A DNA stretch of 64,000 nucleotides from Capronia americana (GCA_016110215.1 JADWQD010000003.1:3596001-3660000), one strand, 5' to 3'. Numbered from the stretch's first letter, positions 31,709 through 42,884 are shown. Translations and numbers: made by a program. The notes: generated from the sequence alone by a model not told the origin.

Positions 31709-32139
31709 CGCAACCTAGTGCGCTCTCTGGTCTTGGGAATGTAGCTCTTCCACCAACGCTCCGCAGGAGGAGGACAGAAAGAGAAAGCTTCCTAAATTGA
31801 TTGGTTGTTATCCATGCCCGCCGATGGTGACCGAGGCGGCATGTGAGGAAGAAAACATTCAGTGGTGAGGAAAAGACAGGGCATGGCAAGGCTGAAGGAA
31901 AAGGATGTGAAGGTTCAACGAGACAAGGCTGAAGTAAGGGACCGCCGACCATATATATGATCCTCCGTAGTGCAATTAGTGATGCTTCTCCGCAATCGAA
32001 GAAACTCAAAGCGGTACACTGTTGATGTCGAGAAGACGCTGCCACTGCCACTGCCACTGAAAGGCCTGGTGCCGCCGCGCAAACACCCCTGGCGTCCTGA
32101 ATACCAAGTGTATCTCTGACCAAACATGCAAGCGCCACC
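31709..32139. promoter_or_regulatory. Divergent promoter ALG14 / ima1
   Basis: This 431-bp spacer separates the ATG of ALG14 (minus) from the ATG of the Ima1 gene (plus) and so holds both promoters. It contains a CTGCCA triplicate at about 32038-32057. No specific factor site is claimed. Confidence 0.55.
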
Positions 32140-34658
32140 ATGCCGGTTACACTCCGCCAGCGCCTCGACTGCCACTATTGCGGCAGACGATCAAAACAGA
32201 CACCGGGCAAGAAGCGTGGCGGCAGATTTGAGTGCGAGCATTGTCTCGCCGTCAACTTCTTCGACGAGGTATGTGTCTTGAGTATCTAGTCGACATCGTC
32301 TAATTGCTCGAATAGAACGGAGAGATAGCAGATGTTCCGCTCGAGGAAGCAGCGCCCGCACAGCAGTTCGCCCAACCGGTCAAGACCGACCCGCTCGCAG
32401 ATGGCTTCTCCGCCCAGAACTCGATCTTCTGTTCCACGTGCTTGAAGAACCAGCATATCTTCAACTATACCCTCTCCCAATATCTTCCAGATCCGGAGGA
32501 CCCCGACTATGACAGACTAGAGGCAGAACTGCCCGAGTATAAGAAAGGCCTGGAGCAACGATACCCACAATGCTGTGCAAAGTGTGAGCCGAAAGTCAGA
32601 GCCCAGTTGCAAGAGGCCACCTACAATGCGAGAAGTGATCACCTTCGGAGAGTGCTGGAGAAGTCTCGCCAGCGGAGGATCGCCAGCAGGTGGGGATGGA
32701 GAAGTCTCATAGTCAACGCTGCGGGAGTAGGACACTTTGCCAGTCTGGCTGCGCAAATACTTTGGCATCTGTATGGCTCGCAAATCACCCGTATGTCCCC
32801 CACGGAAGTGATTCAGCCTGCTGAATGCCTTCGACAACGGGCTTTTCACTCTTCGTGCTTGGATGCGACGGAGCCTCTGGTGGGACTCTCCCTCGTTCTC
32901 GGACTTCTTTGCATATGGTGGAATCCTAAATGGCAGGAAAAATTGGTCAACAGCGAAGGGCGGCTGGTTGGTTTACACCAGTACTACCTGACGCAATTTA
33001 TTCTGCTGGGGTTGAGATTCAGTGCTTGGATCATTATCTTTCACCTCCCTGTCTCGCTTCGGGCGAAGGCTATGCTCCACGCCTGCTTCGCCGTGGCCTT
33101 GTCTGTCCTCGCAGGCTGGTCCGTAACTCGAATCGTCACAGTCAGATTCGCGCCGCCCATCAATTGGCATCAGGATCCTGCCCCTCTACTGACAAACCAA
33201 CAATGTGCACCGCCCACTAGTCCAGAACTTCAGGAGACTCATCCATGGCAGGATCGGCCGTTCAACGTCGACAGTCTAGCACAGCCCACCAGGCCGACTT
33301 ACCAACCATGGGACCCTCCTACTCCACCTCCAGATGCGGCAGAAGCTATGGATTGGACACCCTCTCAGCCATCATTCCAGCCACAACCCAAGCAGATTCG
33401 ATACCAATCTCTTGATCGCACGCCATTCCACGGCACGTTGCCGGCTCTCAATGCACGAGGGGTTCTCAAAAACAACCAAAATCGAAAACAACCCGGCAGG
33501 GAAGCCATAGGTCTACCGCCAGGGTTCTTTGATAAGAAAAAGCCAACGGCATTTCCTTCTCGTCAAAATGCAGTCGCAAGCGAGGCGATGGCGCAGCCAA
33601 CTTTCTTTGGGCACAACCGAGAGTCTGATACAGGACTTGAAGATATCTTTGATTCGGTATTTTCCCTCCGAGACCGATCTTCTGTAGAAGAACCCCCTGC
33701 CTCAGCAAGAACCACAAAGCTGGCTCGAGTTTCCGGACGCTATCAGCTGGATACTTCTGAGGTGCCTCCTAGGAGCGGAGGCGCATCGCCTCTGGCCCTT
33801 TTCAGTGGCATCTCCATTTTCTTTATCTTGATTGGCCTGGCTTCCTGGATCTTTGAGGCTGCCCTCACATCTCAAACCTCGCAGCTCGGTTACTACCTCG
33901 TCCTTTCCAGCACCAGCATCCCAATGGGCCACATTATTTTCAGCCTGTATCACGATGGTGCACAGAACCAATTTTTGAAGCTATTTTTATACGCCTTTGA
34001 AGCAACCGCTTTGATCGCTGTGGCGAAGCTGCGCGAGCCCTTTGGAGATCTCTTTAGGGACCTGTGGGATAAGCTTGCGATTGGGGCTGTTGCTTTGCTG
34101 CTGCCGCAAGAGTATTTGGCCTTGTATAGCTCATACTCCGCATTTGGTTCTGAGCAACGAAACATCCGACAGCCTGAGCCCAAACTACAAGGCCAGAGAC
34201 CCGTGGATGTACCACCCATGACAGAGAAGCCAAGGGGAGTCATGCCCGGACTCGTCCGAGCAGATTCTGACGAATCAATCAATACACGGCCATCGGTGAC
34301 TACAGATAGCGAGCCTAGAGAGCTTAACCCATGGGATACACCGCTAAAGCCGCAGAATGAGCGGTTCGACTATTTCGACACGACAAAGCCTCAATCGAAC
34401 ACCAGAAGCAATACGCGACTTGGAAACACTCGAACCCAACAGGCCCAGAAATGGAACCCTCCACTTCCGCCGCCCACGATTGGCAGCCGTCCCTCGACGA
34501 GACAGCCGTTCGGCTTGGATGGCTTAGGGCTGAGTGCGGATGACGGGTTTTCGAGGGACCAGAACACGGGCTTGACGAACACATTTCGACGGAATCTCAA
34601 GCTGTCACCACCTGCAAAGAATCAAGGCACAGGCGCAAGCCCTAGGCGGAGAATATGA
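32140..34658 (+). CDS. ima1: Inner nuclear membrane protein Ima1 (Ima1 N-terminal zinc domain)
   Basis: This is a two-exon gene for about 823 aa. The Ima1/NET5 family sits in the inner nuclear membrane and links heterochromatin and cytoskeletal force at the nuclear envelope in fission yeast. The N-terminal domain has paired CxxC motifs: C11/C14 (CHYC), C32/C35 (CEHC), then FCSTCLKNQ and CCAKCEP, with YLPDPEDPDYDRLEAELPEY between them, typical of PF09779. A 47-nt intron (32269-32315, GTATGT...ATAG) lies in phase 0 after FFDE; exon 1 has only 43 codons. Several hydrophobic segments follow (about residues 190-330 and 555-660), separated by a Pro-rich loop. The C-terminal tail is polar and low-complexity. 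The ATG at 32140 lies in a CACCATG context. The family call is firm; the function in this species is inferred. Confidence 0.9.
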
Positions 34659-35154
34659 TCTCGATTCTACTGTACGAAGGTGCTTGTGCCTTGATACGGG
34701 CTCCCAAGTCCGCAGGCCAGCAGATTACAGGTGAATGCATAGCGGGGAGGGCATTGTGAGGATAGGGGCGGCTTGGATCTGGCATAGCGTGGTGTGGCGT
34801 TTCCTGACTTGTCTTTCCATCATTTGCACTATAGCATAATGTACCTATGCGCATCCGATTGCCGGGACGGCGTAGCACAGTGACCTTAAACGCGATGGAC
34901 TCCTTCTCTGTTGAGTGAAGTCCTCTTGCGCCGTTTCACACATTCTTCGCACCAGTGAGAGGAGTCATCCCGACTCCAGGTAATAGTTGACCCCTGCCGG
35001 CCGATCTGACTTCACCGTACTCGCCACGCGCGGCGGGCAAAAAGGGTTGCCAACATTACAAACGGCCAAGTGCTGGAACGCCTGATGTCGTTCGTCACCA
35101 TCTGTCCACCAGGGATCTATTTCTTCCCAACCGCATTCCTTTGCCTCCGCTACG
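34659..35154. other. Convergent 3-prime spacer
   Basis: About 500 bp between the ends of the Ima1 gene (plus) and the p24 gene (minus). No gene or notable structure was seen. Confidence 0.5.
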
Positions 35155-36131
35155 TTACGTCAACTTCTGCTTGATGAAGAAGGCCCTCAGATGAGATAGC
35201 TGCCACGCGCAAGTAACGCCCAGCACGCCCAGCTGGATGAGTGTCCAGCGCACGATCCTGCCGTTGACGGCCTCGCTCTGGTCGCGGAACTCGGCCTCTC
35301 GTTCCTAAATACCGCAGCGGTCATAATCAGCATTGGCTGTCGAATCTTCTCGCGCTTTTGCAGGGGATCAAAATGTTGCTGTATGCATTGGGGAGCGGTT
35401 TCACCCCATCCGAATTTGACTCACCCGCTGGAAGACTTGCTCGCGTCTAATGTCCTGCAACCGCCCGTTCAACTCGCGGACCTTTTGCACGATGGTGTCG
35501 ATCTTGCCCTTGTCCTCGCTTTCGATCTTGCTCGTCTCGCCGATGGCCATGTCGACGGAGAGTTTGACTCCGCCGAGGACGTTGCCCGCGCCGCTGAACC
35601 AGCCATTCACGCTGATGGCCGCGGGGCCGGAGGGCGTGAAACACAGTCTGTGCAGGCCCGAGTCGGCGGCGCTGAAGGTGAATTTTGAGGAACTTGAGGA
35701 TGAGGCGCTCGTTTGGGTGACGACGCGGTGGTCATTGTCGAACGTCTCTTCGACGGTGAAGTGGATGTTGAGGTCGGGCGTAGGACTGAAAGTCTGAGTC
35801 TGTGGACTAAAGGCTTCGGCGCGGTATGTTCCTATGAGAAGAGAAGAGGGGAAGGGTAATTAGTTGATTGCTAGTAGTGGGTAAGGAGGGTGATGTCTAG
35901 ACAGATGGCAATATAACGCAGGCCGCGTGGTGCATTGCCGGGTCGACTGGATAGCCTGATTCTGCGCGACGAATGCCAGAAATTGCTTAACATACCTACG
36001 ACGAGCGTCCCCTTGGCTAAATCCTCGTAGAAGCACTTGGGCGTCGTGCCATCAAGGTAGAAGTACAGTGCTTGGGACGAGGAAATCAGTGATGTGAGAG
36101 CAACCGCGAGGGTTGCAGGAAGTAGTTTCAT
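35155..36131 (-). CDS. p24 family cargo receptor (emp24/gp25L/Erp), probably Erp1-like
   Basis: This is a three-exon gene for a 230-aa type I membrane protein of COPII/COPI vesicles. A signal peptide (KLLPATLAVALTSLISSSQA) is followed directly by LYFYLDGTTPKCFYEDLAKG, the start of the GOLD domain with its first cysteine. The second cysteine is in HRLCFTPSG. A coiled region (IDTIVQKVRELNGRLQDIR) precedes EREAEFRDQSEAVNGRIVRW, the single membrane helix, and a C-terminal FFIKQKLT carrying the FF sorting motif. Introns are 35832-35995 (164 nt) and 35305-35424 (120 nt), both GT-AG, and the joined length is an exact multiple of three. The p24 family is certain; the Erp1/alpha assignment is from the tail and the first exon. 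Confidence 0.9.
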
Positions 36132-36570
36132 CTTCGGTTCGGCACTGGTCGCCGTTGATATGTGCCGGCGGAGGAGATGGAGGCGACGATGGTCTGGTGA
36201 GGGAGGCGCGCAACCAGAAATGGATTGAACAAAATGTCCAAATGGGAGAATGCGGAGACGCCCCTGACTCGGTGCCAAGGGCCGGACATCTTTTCCGTTG
36301 GGGCTGTCTCATTGGCCAGTGCCATCTTGTTCGTGCTCGGATTTCAATTCGAATGACAGCGTTGTGCACTCGTTTTGACCGTCATTCCAAACATTTAGGC
36401 CGCGGTCTCAGCGAACTTCACTTTGCCCTCTCTCAACCTTCATTCCAACACGTCGAGCCACACCCAGATTGGTTTCCAGCTGTAGACTCCATCAAATCTC
36501 GGCGCATGAGACAAATATGCAGCTGATCCTCTTGCATCGCTGAACACATCGTTGCTCGACCACCTCCACC
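36132..36570. promoter_or_regulatory. Divergent promoter p24 / SWC4
   Basis: This 439-bp spacer separates two start codons on opposite strands and must carry both promoters. No defined element was recognised. Confidence 0.5.
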
Positions 36571-39018
36571 ATGGCATCCACAAGCGACATCCGCGATATA
36601 ATGAACTTGGGCCAGGCTGGTCCTCGCCAGCCTGCGCCCAAGAAGAAAAAGACATCCGAACCTCAACCGCGTGTCACAGGCGTGAGACGAGAAGTTCAAG
36701 CACTCATGGGCGATTCAGTGCCTCCGATCGCAATCATCGAACAACGCTCCTACAAATCCCGTCCCTCGATCTCGCAGAAGTTATTCAAGCCGCGGCATTG
36801 GGACGAGAGGCCGTTTCAACATGGTGGGAGGACCGATGGGCTGGTGTTGAGGCACTGGAAGAGATCTATTCCGGGGTCAAGTGGCCGTGTGCCCGCCGTT
36901 ACAAGTGAATCGGCGGATGTGGAGATGACGGATGATGCGAAGACGACTTCAGTTGCACAGGAGGTGGCGTTCGAGGAGGAATATCCTTCGCACAAGTGGA
37001 ATATCAAAGTGCATGTGCCTTCGTACACGGATGAGCAATACGACAATTTGCTCAGGTCGGATGATTGGACGCGAGAAGAGACGGACTACCTGATGGATCT
37101 GTGCCGCGACTACGATCTAAGATGGATCGTCGTCGCCGACCGATACACACCAGACGACATCCACCGTCCTACCCCAGCTCTCACAGGCGTCGAATCAAAC
37201 GGCACCGAAGTTGCCACAAAACAAAACTATCCTCCCCGCACTGTTGAATCTCTCAAACAACGGTACTACACCATCGCCGCGAAGATGATGGAACAAATCA
37301 CCCCAGCCTCCACAATGACTGCATCAGAGTTCCAACTCTGGGAGAAGATGCGGTCCTTCGACGCCAAGACAGAGACAATGCGCAAAGCCATGGCAGAGAA
37401 ACTCTTCGAGCGCACGAAAGACGAGGCTGACGAAGAGAGGATCCTTCTGGAGGAGCTTCATCGTATTACCAAGAACGAAGACGACTTTATCAAGATGAGG
37501 CGAGAACTCTACGCGCGCCTTGAGCCTGTCCCCCCGCTGAGACGATCGGGCAATGGGGAGGAGCAATCTACGGCCATGTACCAAACCTCCGGGGGCTTGT
37601 CCATGCTATTACAATCTCTCCTCGCCAAAGAGAAGAGGCTCAAACGACCAACCATGCCAGAGGGTGGCCAAGGCAGTACCTCGGCCACTCCAGTCGACGC
37701 TCGGCACGAGAAAGGCCGCCAATCGTCTCAATACTCTCGCCGCGACACGCTCGACACGCAAGCCACACACGATGAACCGCAGAAGAAATCCTCCATCTCC
37801 CAGGCTCCCAACGTGCGAATCCTCTCCCCTGCCGATGCTGCCCGCTTCGGCGTGTCGCATCCGCAGGAACGACTCACCTCCGGAGTCCAGTTCCGGCACG
37901 AAAAGATCAATCGTCTCACGATGGCCAAATCACAGACACAGACCACAAAGATCCAGGCCGCACTCACCGAACTGGGTATTCCATCGAGGTTACTGATGCC
38001 GACAGAACGGGTCTGCAGGGAGTTCGAACGGTTGGTCGGTGAGATTAATATTCTGCTGGATTGTAGGAAGGTCAGTGAGAAGGTGGCTACTGAGGTCAAG
38101 ATCTTGGAAGAGCAGAGACGAATCAGACTTGGATTACCTAAAGAGGGCGAAGAGCCTGCCGCCGGGGTTGGCAATGCTGGACCGAAGGAGGTGAAGAGTT
38201 TCCCCAACACAACCGATGCTATGGAGATCGATGACTCTCAAGTTGGGGATGAGTCAAAAGTCGATGAGTCGATTGCTGTCGACGAGGAAGATCAGGATGC
38301 CGAGGCCGAGGATGACGAACCCGCACAGGCTGCCGCAGATTCCAACGAAGACGGAGTACAAGATGAGAGCGCCATGCAGGTGGATGCTCAAGAGGATGGG
38401 GACGCTGATGCAGAAGCACATGACGACGCTAGTGCTAAGCCCGCGGATGATGAAGACGACGAAGACCAAGATGAGCAGGATGGAGAAGTGACCGGCATCG
38501 ACAACGATGACGACCAAGATGAGGACGCAGAAGAGGATGATGATGCTGCGGCTCAGCTCAACGCAGATTCAGACGAAGACGAGGAAGAGGAGGGGGGAGC
38601 ATCTCCACAACAGGACACTGACGCTGAAGAGGATAACGGGGTTGACTCGGACGCCGAAGACGATGCAGAACCCCAGGCTGAGGCTGAGTCTGATGAGGGC
38701 GACGACGACGACGAAGACGAAGCAGCAGATATCAACGAAGACGAATCTGATGCAGAGGCCGAAGCCGCCAATGAGGACGAAGATTCCGAAGATGAAGACC
38801 GAGACCAGGATGACCAGGAAGACACTGCTCCTGCTCCTGCTCCTCCCGCTGCAGCAGCTGAAGATTCCGATGCCGAAGGAGATGATCAACCTGACAGAGC
38901 TGACGAACCTGAGGCCGTGCCAGCAGTCCGCGCACACAAGCGTTCCGCAAGTGTCATATCCGAAGCGAGTCGCGCGGGAAGTAATCGCAGTGGAATGGGA
39001 CGGAAGAAGCGTCGCTGA
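36571..39018 (+). CDS. SWC4: SWR1/NuA4 complex subunit Swc4 (DMAP1 homologue)
   Basis: This is an intronless 815-aa nuclear protein. Swc4 is shared by the SWR1 complex, which deposits H2A.Z, and the NuA4 acetyltransferase. The N-terminus has the family opening (SDIRDIMNLG) and FKPRHWDERPFQ. The SANT/Myb-like domain follows at about residues 145-235: YTDEQYDNLLRSDDWTREET, then YLMDLCRDYDLRWIVVADRY and the RTVESLKQRYYTI motif. A helical DMAP1-binding region runs to about residue 540 (RLLMPTERVCREFERLVGEI). The last 250 residues are extremely rich in Asp, Glu, Gln and Ala, ending in a basic KKRR. Yeast Swc4 is about 475 aa, so this acidic tail accounts for most of the extra length. The ATG at 36571 is in a CCACCATGG context. 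Confidence 0.93.
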   Translation: MASTSDIRDIMNLGQAGPRQPAPKKKKTSEPQPRVTGVRREVQALMGDSVPPIAIIEQRSYKSRPSISQKLFKPRHWDERPFQHGGRTDGLVLRHWKRSIPGSSGRVPAVTSESADVEMTDDAKTTSVAQEVAFEEEYPSHKWNIKVHVPSYTDEQYDNLLRSDDWTREETDYLMDLCRDYDLRWIVVADRYTPDDIHRPTPALTGVESNGTEVATKQNYPPRTVESLKQRYYTIAAKMMEQITPASTMTASEFQLWEKMRSFDAKTETMRKAMAEKLFERTKDEADEERILLEELHRITKNEDDFIKMRRELYARLEPVPPLRRSGNGEEQSTAMYQTSGGLSMLLQSLLAKEKRLKRPTMPEGGQGSTSATPVDARHEKGRQSSQYSRRDTLDTQATHDEPQKKSSISQAPNVRILSPADAARFGVSHPQERLTSGVQFRHEKINRLTMAKSQTQTTKIQAALTELGIPSRLLMPTERVCREFERLVGEINILLDCRKVSEKVATEVKILEEQRRIRLGLPKEGEEPAAGVGNAGPKEVKSFPNTTDAMEIDDSQVGDESKVDESIAVDEEDQDAEAEDDEPAQAAADSNEDGVQDESAMQVDAQEDGDADAEAHDDASAKPADDEDDEDQDEQDGEVTGIDNDDDQDEDAEEDDDAAAQLNADSDEDEEEEGGASPQQDTDAEEDNGVDSDAEDDAEPQAEAESDEGDDDDEDEAADINEDESDAEAEAANEDEDSEDEDRDQDDQEDTAPAPAPPAAAAEDSDAEGDDQPDRADEPEAVPAVRAHKRSASVISEASRAGSNRSGMGRKKRR

Positions 39019-39868
39019 TGATATAGTCACTCAGTCACCATGTAGTCCATATCTACAGGAGTTAAACCAACTGAATAGACACCATTGTTGAGAACACAGC
39101 GTGCCTGCCCCCGCGCGTGTATTAATGTACATGTGCTTTTTTCCGAATCGCGTCGTGAATAAAGCGTGATACAGACATCGCCTCACTCAACGACAGTCAA
39201 TACAATCGGCGTCTTCTCTCAAGACGTCGTACATATGCATGCATGTATACATGCATAACCCCCTTCAATAGTTCATGAACTGCTTATAGACGACACCGCC
39301 CCAGTCACAGTCACAGCCACCGTAAGTGCGTGATAGCCGAGGATGGATCCTCTCACAATTCTCTGAAAGCTAGATAGAACTTTACATATAGTTCCTTCTT
39401 GCCTTAAGATCTGCCCTAAGAGTCGTTTATCTGTTGAGGTACAGCGGGATACAGTATAGTAGGGATAAAGTATAGTGTAACGTAACGTGGTACGATGCGG
39501 TGATGAAAGACGGTACAGCACGATGGAGAACGATACAGCACGATGGAGAACGATACAGCACGATGGAGAACGATACAGCACGATGGAGAACGATACAGCA
39601 CGATGGAGCACAGTAGAGAACGCGCACGTTGTAGACAATGACGGCACATACAGGTCTATCCCGCGCCCGACTTTAATGTCTTATCCATTGACTTGGCATC
39701 TAATGGCCACTCCTATCGCCTATGCTTGCTTTTATCATTCCTTGTCCTTACCCGCCCTGTCTAACATCCTGGTCTCTGCGACCTTCATCGCTTACGCCTG
39801 CCCTATCGTGAACTATCGTAGACCATCGTTGACTATCGTCCCCCATCTCCCCCTCCCTCCCCCTCCAT
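39019..39868. other. Convergent spacer with a minisatellite
   Basis: This lies between the ends of SWC4 (plus) and the coiled-coil gene (minus). It contains a perfect 20-bp tandem repeat (separate entry) and pyrimidine-rich DNA at about 39720-39880. Open frames across the repeat on both strands are products of the repetition and were rejected. Confidence 0.6.
39513..39610. repeat. 20-bp minisatellite, about 4.9 copies
   Basis: The unit CGATGGAGAACGATACAGCA is repeated head to tail without a mismatch from 39521 to about 39608, with a partial copy (TACAGCA) before it; the array ends where GAGAA changes to GAGCA. Degenerate related words (TACGATGCGGTGATG) lie just upstream. It is non-coding by position. 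Confidence 0.92.
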
Positions 39869-41857
39869 TCACTCCTCCTCGCTGATCTCCCCATCGCTGT
39901 CCGCCAGCATGGGCACGTCTCCCCCAAACAGGTCCTCCATCGGACCTTCCTCCCCTTGCCCTTGCTCGGCCTCAATGTCCCGGTAGGCCTCGATCCACAT
40001 TGGATCGTCCAACTCGTCTGTTTGCGCTTGAGCCATCTCAACGTTCCCTTTTGGCAGCGGAGCGATCTTGTCGCCTTTGTTGTGGTCGACGATCTCTAAT
40101 GGATCGTATCTTGGCCGCTTCGCTGGTGCCTTGGGTTTGGTGACCTTGGAGGCCTTTGGGGAGAGGACGGTGGAGTCGTTGTCCTTGTTTTTCGACCCGG
40201 CCTTGGCTTTCTTCGTGGTCGCCGCCTTGGTTGCTGGAGAAGCGGGTTTCGAAATTGTAGCCTCTGTGCTGGGTGGCAAAGCTGAGGTTGAAGTTGAAGT
40301 TGAGGCAGCCAAAATTTCCGCATGATAGGCAGCTCTACGTGCCAAGCGGAGTTCGTCTTCGACTTCCTTCTGCTCGAATGCGTCCTTGATCTTGCCTTGA
40401 GCCTTCAAGAGACCGAGATTTTGGGATTTGGCCAGCCACGAGTAGTTGCGGTCCTTCTTTTGGAGGCTTGGTAAAGATTGCTGTATCTCCTCCGGCGAGG
40501 AGGCTGGTGGGGTTTCAAGGGGTGCAGGTCGACTATGTAGAGTTGCAGCAGTGTTGGCTTGAGTGTCCACCTGGGCAGGTGCAGCGGCGAGAGTGTTGTT
40601 GAATTGGGTTTCCGCTGGAGCGACAGCGACGGCGGCATCGTTGACCTGAGGGGCGACTTGACTGGACTTCGCGACATAAGCCTTGTTGGCATTGGCTATG
40701 ACAGCTGCTCGGGCAGCATTGAGGGCGGTTTGATGAAATGACGTGGGTGCGGCGGGTGTGTCTCTCGTAGGCGTGTTGTTCGGAGCTGGCTGCAACGTCA
40801 CCCGAGACGGATGAAAATTGGCATCAGGACCGTTGTGCACTGGGCAAAAGTAACAAATATCGGCTTTGAGGATGCCCTGGCCAGCCGATTGTATATTGCG
40901 ACTTCGTACCTGGTCATGATACTCTCTGATCATTAATTTTAGGTACTCCTCGTATCCAAGTTGCAGAGGTGTGGCTGGAGCCCCTTGGGCAATGAGGGCG
41001 ATGGTGTCGGTCTCAGGAACAAGGGGGAGGAGCTTGCCATCGATTCCAATTCTGAAGTCGTAGAGGCCTCGTAACATATTGATGTAGTTTCTGGTGTGCT
41101 GACATTCTCGCTGCAATGTGGATTTCTGGTTCGTCAGGGTTGTCTTCTCCTGCTCAAGTGCGATAATTTTTCCTTGAAGCTCTGTGACAATCTTTTGGTG
41201 TTGTTCTGACTGCATCTTGAGGGAATCTTGCAGCTTCTGATTTTGCTCCATCGAAGTCACGAGCTGTTTGTTGGACTGGATGAGCGCGGTCATCGCGTCA
41301 GTATTTTCGGGAGAATCCAAGAGGTTGCTGTTCATGCCGTCGACAAATGTGCCAGGGTTGTTGTCTCGAGAGCCTAAGATGTTGCTTTCCGTGCCGTTGT
41401 TGAATGTGCCAGAGCTGAAGTTCGATCTTGCCATGGACGTTGTGGTGCTTTCGTTGAAACCCTGATTGTGGAGGTCGGACATGCTGCCTGAAAAATTCAT
41501 GGGCATCGGGTTGTTGTCTAGAGAGCCTAAGATGTTGCTTTCCGTGCCGTTGTTGAATGTGCCAGAACCGAAGTTCGATCTTGCCATGGACGTTGTGGTG
41601 CTTTCGTTGAAACCCTGATTGTGGAGGTTGGACATACTGCCTGAAAAACTCATGGGCATCGGATCGCAACTCATTCGGTCCCACGGAGCCATACCATTCA
41701 GCATGAGATCGTGGTCCTGAAAGAGCTGGTCAGTGCCGGTGTAGGTTGGATTTTGAGGCATGTCGCTGGTGAAGGCTGGGCGGATGTTCTGATTGCATTG
41801 GGGGAATTGCTGATTCGAGTTTTGAGGAAAGCCTCGAGTGTCTTTGTTGGGATTCAT
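39869..41857 (-). CDS. Uncharacterised coiled-coil protein with internal tandem duplication
   Basis: This is an intronless 662-aa protein that I do not recognise. The N-terminal 60 residues are Asn/Gln/Pro-rich. A 51-aa unit then occurs twice in tandem (DNA 41510-41662 and 41357-41509), beginning PMPM and containing LHNQGFNESTTTSMARSNF, followed by a shorter decayed third copy. Next comes a clear coiled coil (about residues 190-260, including KLQDSLKMQSEQHQKIVTEL), then a segment with aromatic and cysteine residues (DICYFCPVHNGPDANFHPSR). The C-terminal half is Ala/Pro/Lys-rich, with a basic patch (KAPAKRPRYDP), and ends acidic (MLADSDGEISEEE). The ATG at 41857 is real. The composition suggests a nuclear scaffold or regulatory protein, but no function can be assigned. 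The length and clean frame make it a likely real, lineage-restricted gene. Confidence 0.7.
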   Translation of the reverse strand: MNPNKDTRGFPQNSNQQFPQCNQNIRPAFTSDMPQNPTYTGTDQLFQDHDLMLNGMAPWDRMSCDPMPMSFSGSMSNLHNQGFNESTTTSMARSNFGSGTFNNGTESNILGSLDNNPMPMNFSGSMSDLHNQGFNESTTTSMARSNFSSGTFNNGTESNILGSRDNNPGTFVDGMNSNLLDSPENTDAMTALIQSNKQLVTSMEQNQKLQDSLKMQSEQHQKIVTELQGKIIALEQEKTTLTNQKSTLQRECQHTRNYINMLRGLYDFRIGIDGKLLPLVPETDTIALIAQGAPATPLQLGYEEYLKLMIREYHDQVRSRNIQSAGQGILKADICYFCPVHNGPDANFHPSRVTLQPAPNNTPTRDTPAAPTSFHQTALNAARAAVIANANKAYVAKSSQVAPQVNDAAVAVAPAETQFNNTLAAAPAQVDTQANTAATLHSRPAPLETPPASSPEEIQQSLPSLQKKDRNYSWLAKSQNLGLLKAQGKIKDAFEQKEVEDELRLARRAAYHAEILAASTSTSTSALPPSTEATISKPASPATKAATTKKAKAGSKNKDNDSTVLSPKASKVTKPKAPAKRPRYDPLEIVDHNKGDKIAPLPKGNVEMAQAQTDELDDPMWIEAYRDIEAEQGQGEEGPMEDLFGGDVPMLADSDGEISEEE
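41357..41662 (-). repeat. In-frame 153-bp tandem duplication
   Basis: Two adjacent 153-bp copies (41510-41662 and 41357-41509) encode 51-residue units that differ at only a few positions (S/N, N/D, G/S, L/R). A decayed partial copy of about 54 bp follows at about 41303-41356. Length in multiples of three keeps the frame. Confidence 0.9.
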
Positions 41858-42884
41858 GGTGGCTGGCTGGTAGATCTGACAGGCCGTCTGAGTGAGGTGG
41901 AAGTCGCCGGTGCCGAAGAGAATTACTCGAAGTGAAGGTCTCGCTGATTGATTTCGCCGTGCCGTTTGCTCTCAGGGGAAATTTCAGCTGCAAGGTGGTA
42001 GATTGCGTGAAGAACTTCGTGAAGAGCTTGAGAAGTGAACGGGTTTGCAGAGAAGAGAGAAGAGAACTTGAAGTAGAGAGAGTCGAAGGGTCGAGCTGCC
42101 AATGCCAGAAGATCGAAAGGGTCTGCAACTGGCAGAACCAGAAGATCTCTCAACACGTCTTCCAATGGACCTCCGCATCATTGGCCGGTTGCAAAGCGAT
42201 TGAGACGAAAGACAGCAATGCCACTGCAGACAGACTTCACCCCAGTGACACTTTCTCTGCCTCTTTGATTCAGATTGATATCGGTATTCATGGTTGACCT
42301 ATTGTGAACGCCAGTCCGTGGCGCCTGCTAGTGGTTCGCACACCCACCCATTGGACTTGTGCTGGATCTTTCGCCTTTTCTGAGGTTCGTGACAACGTTC
42401 ATGGTGGCGGCAATCTGTTCCCCCCCAAATCTATTCGACATTGAGAGCTGTCCGCCCACATATTTGACCCAATCCCAACCCTTACCGGATCTAACTTTCG
42501 AACTTGTCCAAATCGGTCGAGCGTGTGAACTTTGGCGACAGCTCTCGTGGTTCGCACGACGGTCTGAGGCTCGTCCGCCTCGAAACGTGTGAGAGACGGC
42601 ATTCTGGGCGACTTCAGTTGGTGTACAGCCGCATGAGGAAGAATATTTACAGAATGAGGTCAGCATTTTATATCTGGGCAGCAGTGCGATAAGGAGCTTT
42701 ATCAGGATGGCATCGCTCATTGGCTCGCTTCAGCTGCCGGAGTGTTTAAAAGCAGCGACAAGATGTGAACGAGAGCCTCACGGCCTCGTCACTCACAATT
42801 CCATCCCCGCATTTCCATCTTGCATCAATGCGACGTGCCGACGAGCCTGCATTCAGAGGCAGCCGGGGGCTATGAACTGCCAGA
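41858..42884. promoter_or_regulatory. Divergent promoter region, coiled-coil gene / lst8
   Basis: About 1 kb separates two start codons on opposite strands. No gene was supported; short frames on both strands have no recognisable content. It must hold both promoters. Confidence 0.45.

Noticed and set aside
38219..39091. Long frames on both strands inside the Swc4 acidic tail
   Set aside because: Shadow frames of the GAN/GAY-rich coding sequence of Swc4.
39427..39649. Repetitive minus-strand frames (SIVLYRSPSC-type repeats)
   Set aside because: Translation of the 20-bp minisatellite in several frames; there is no unique sequence around it.
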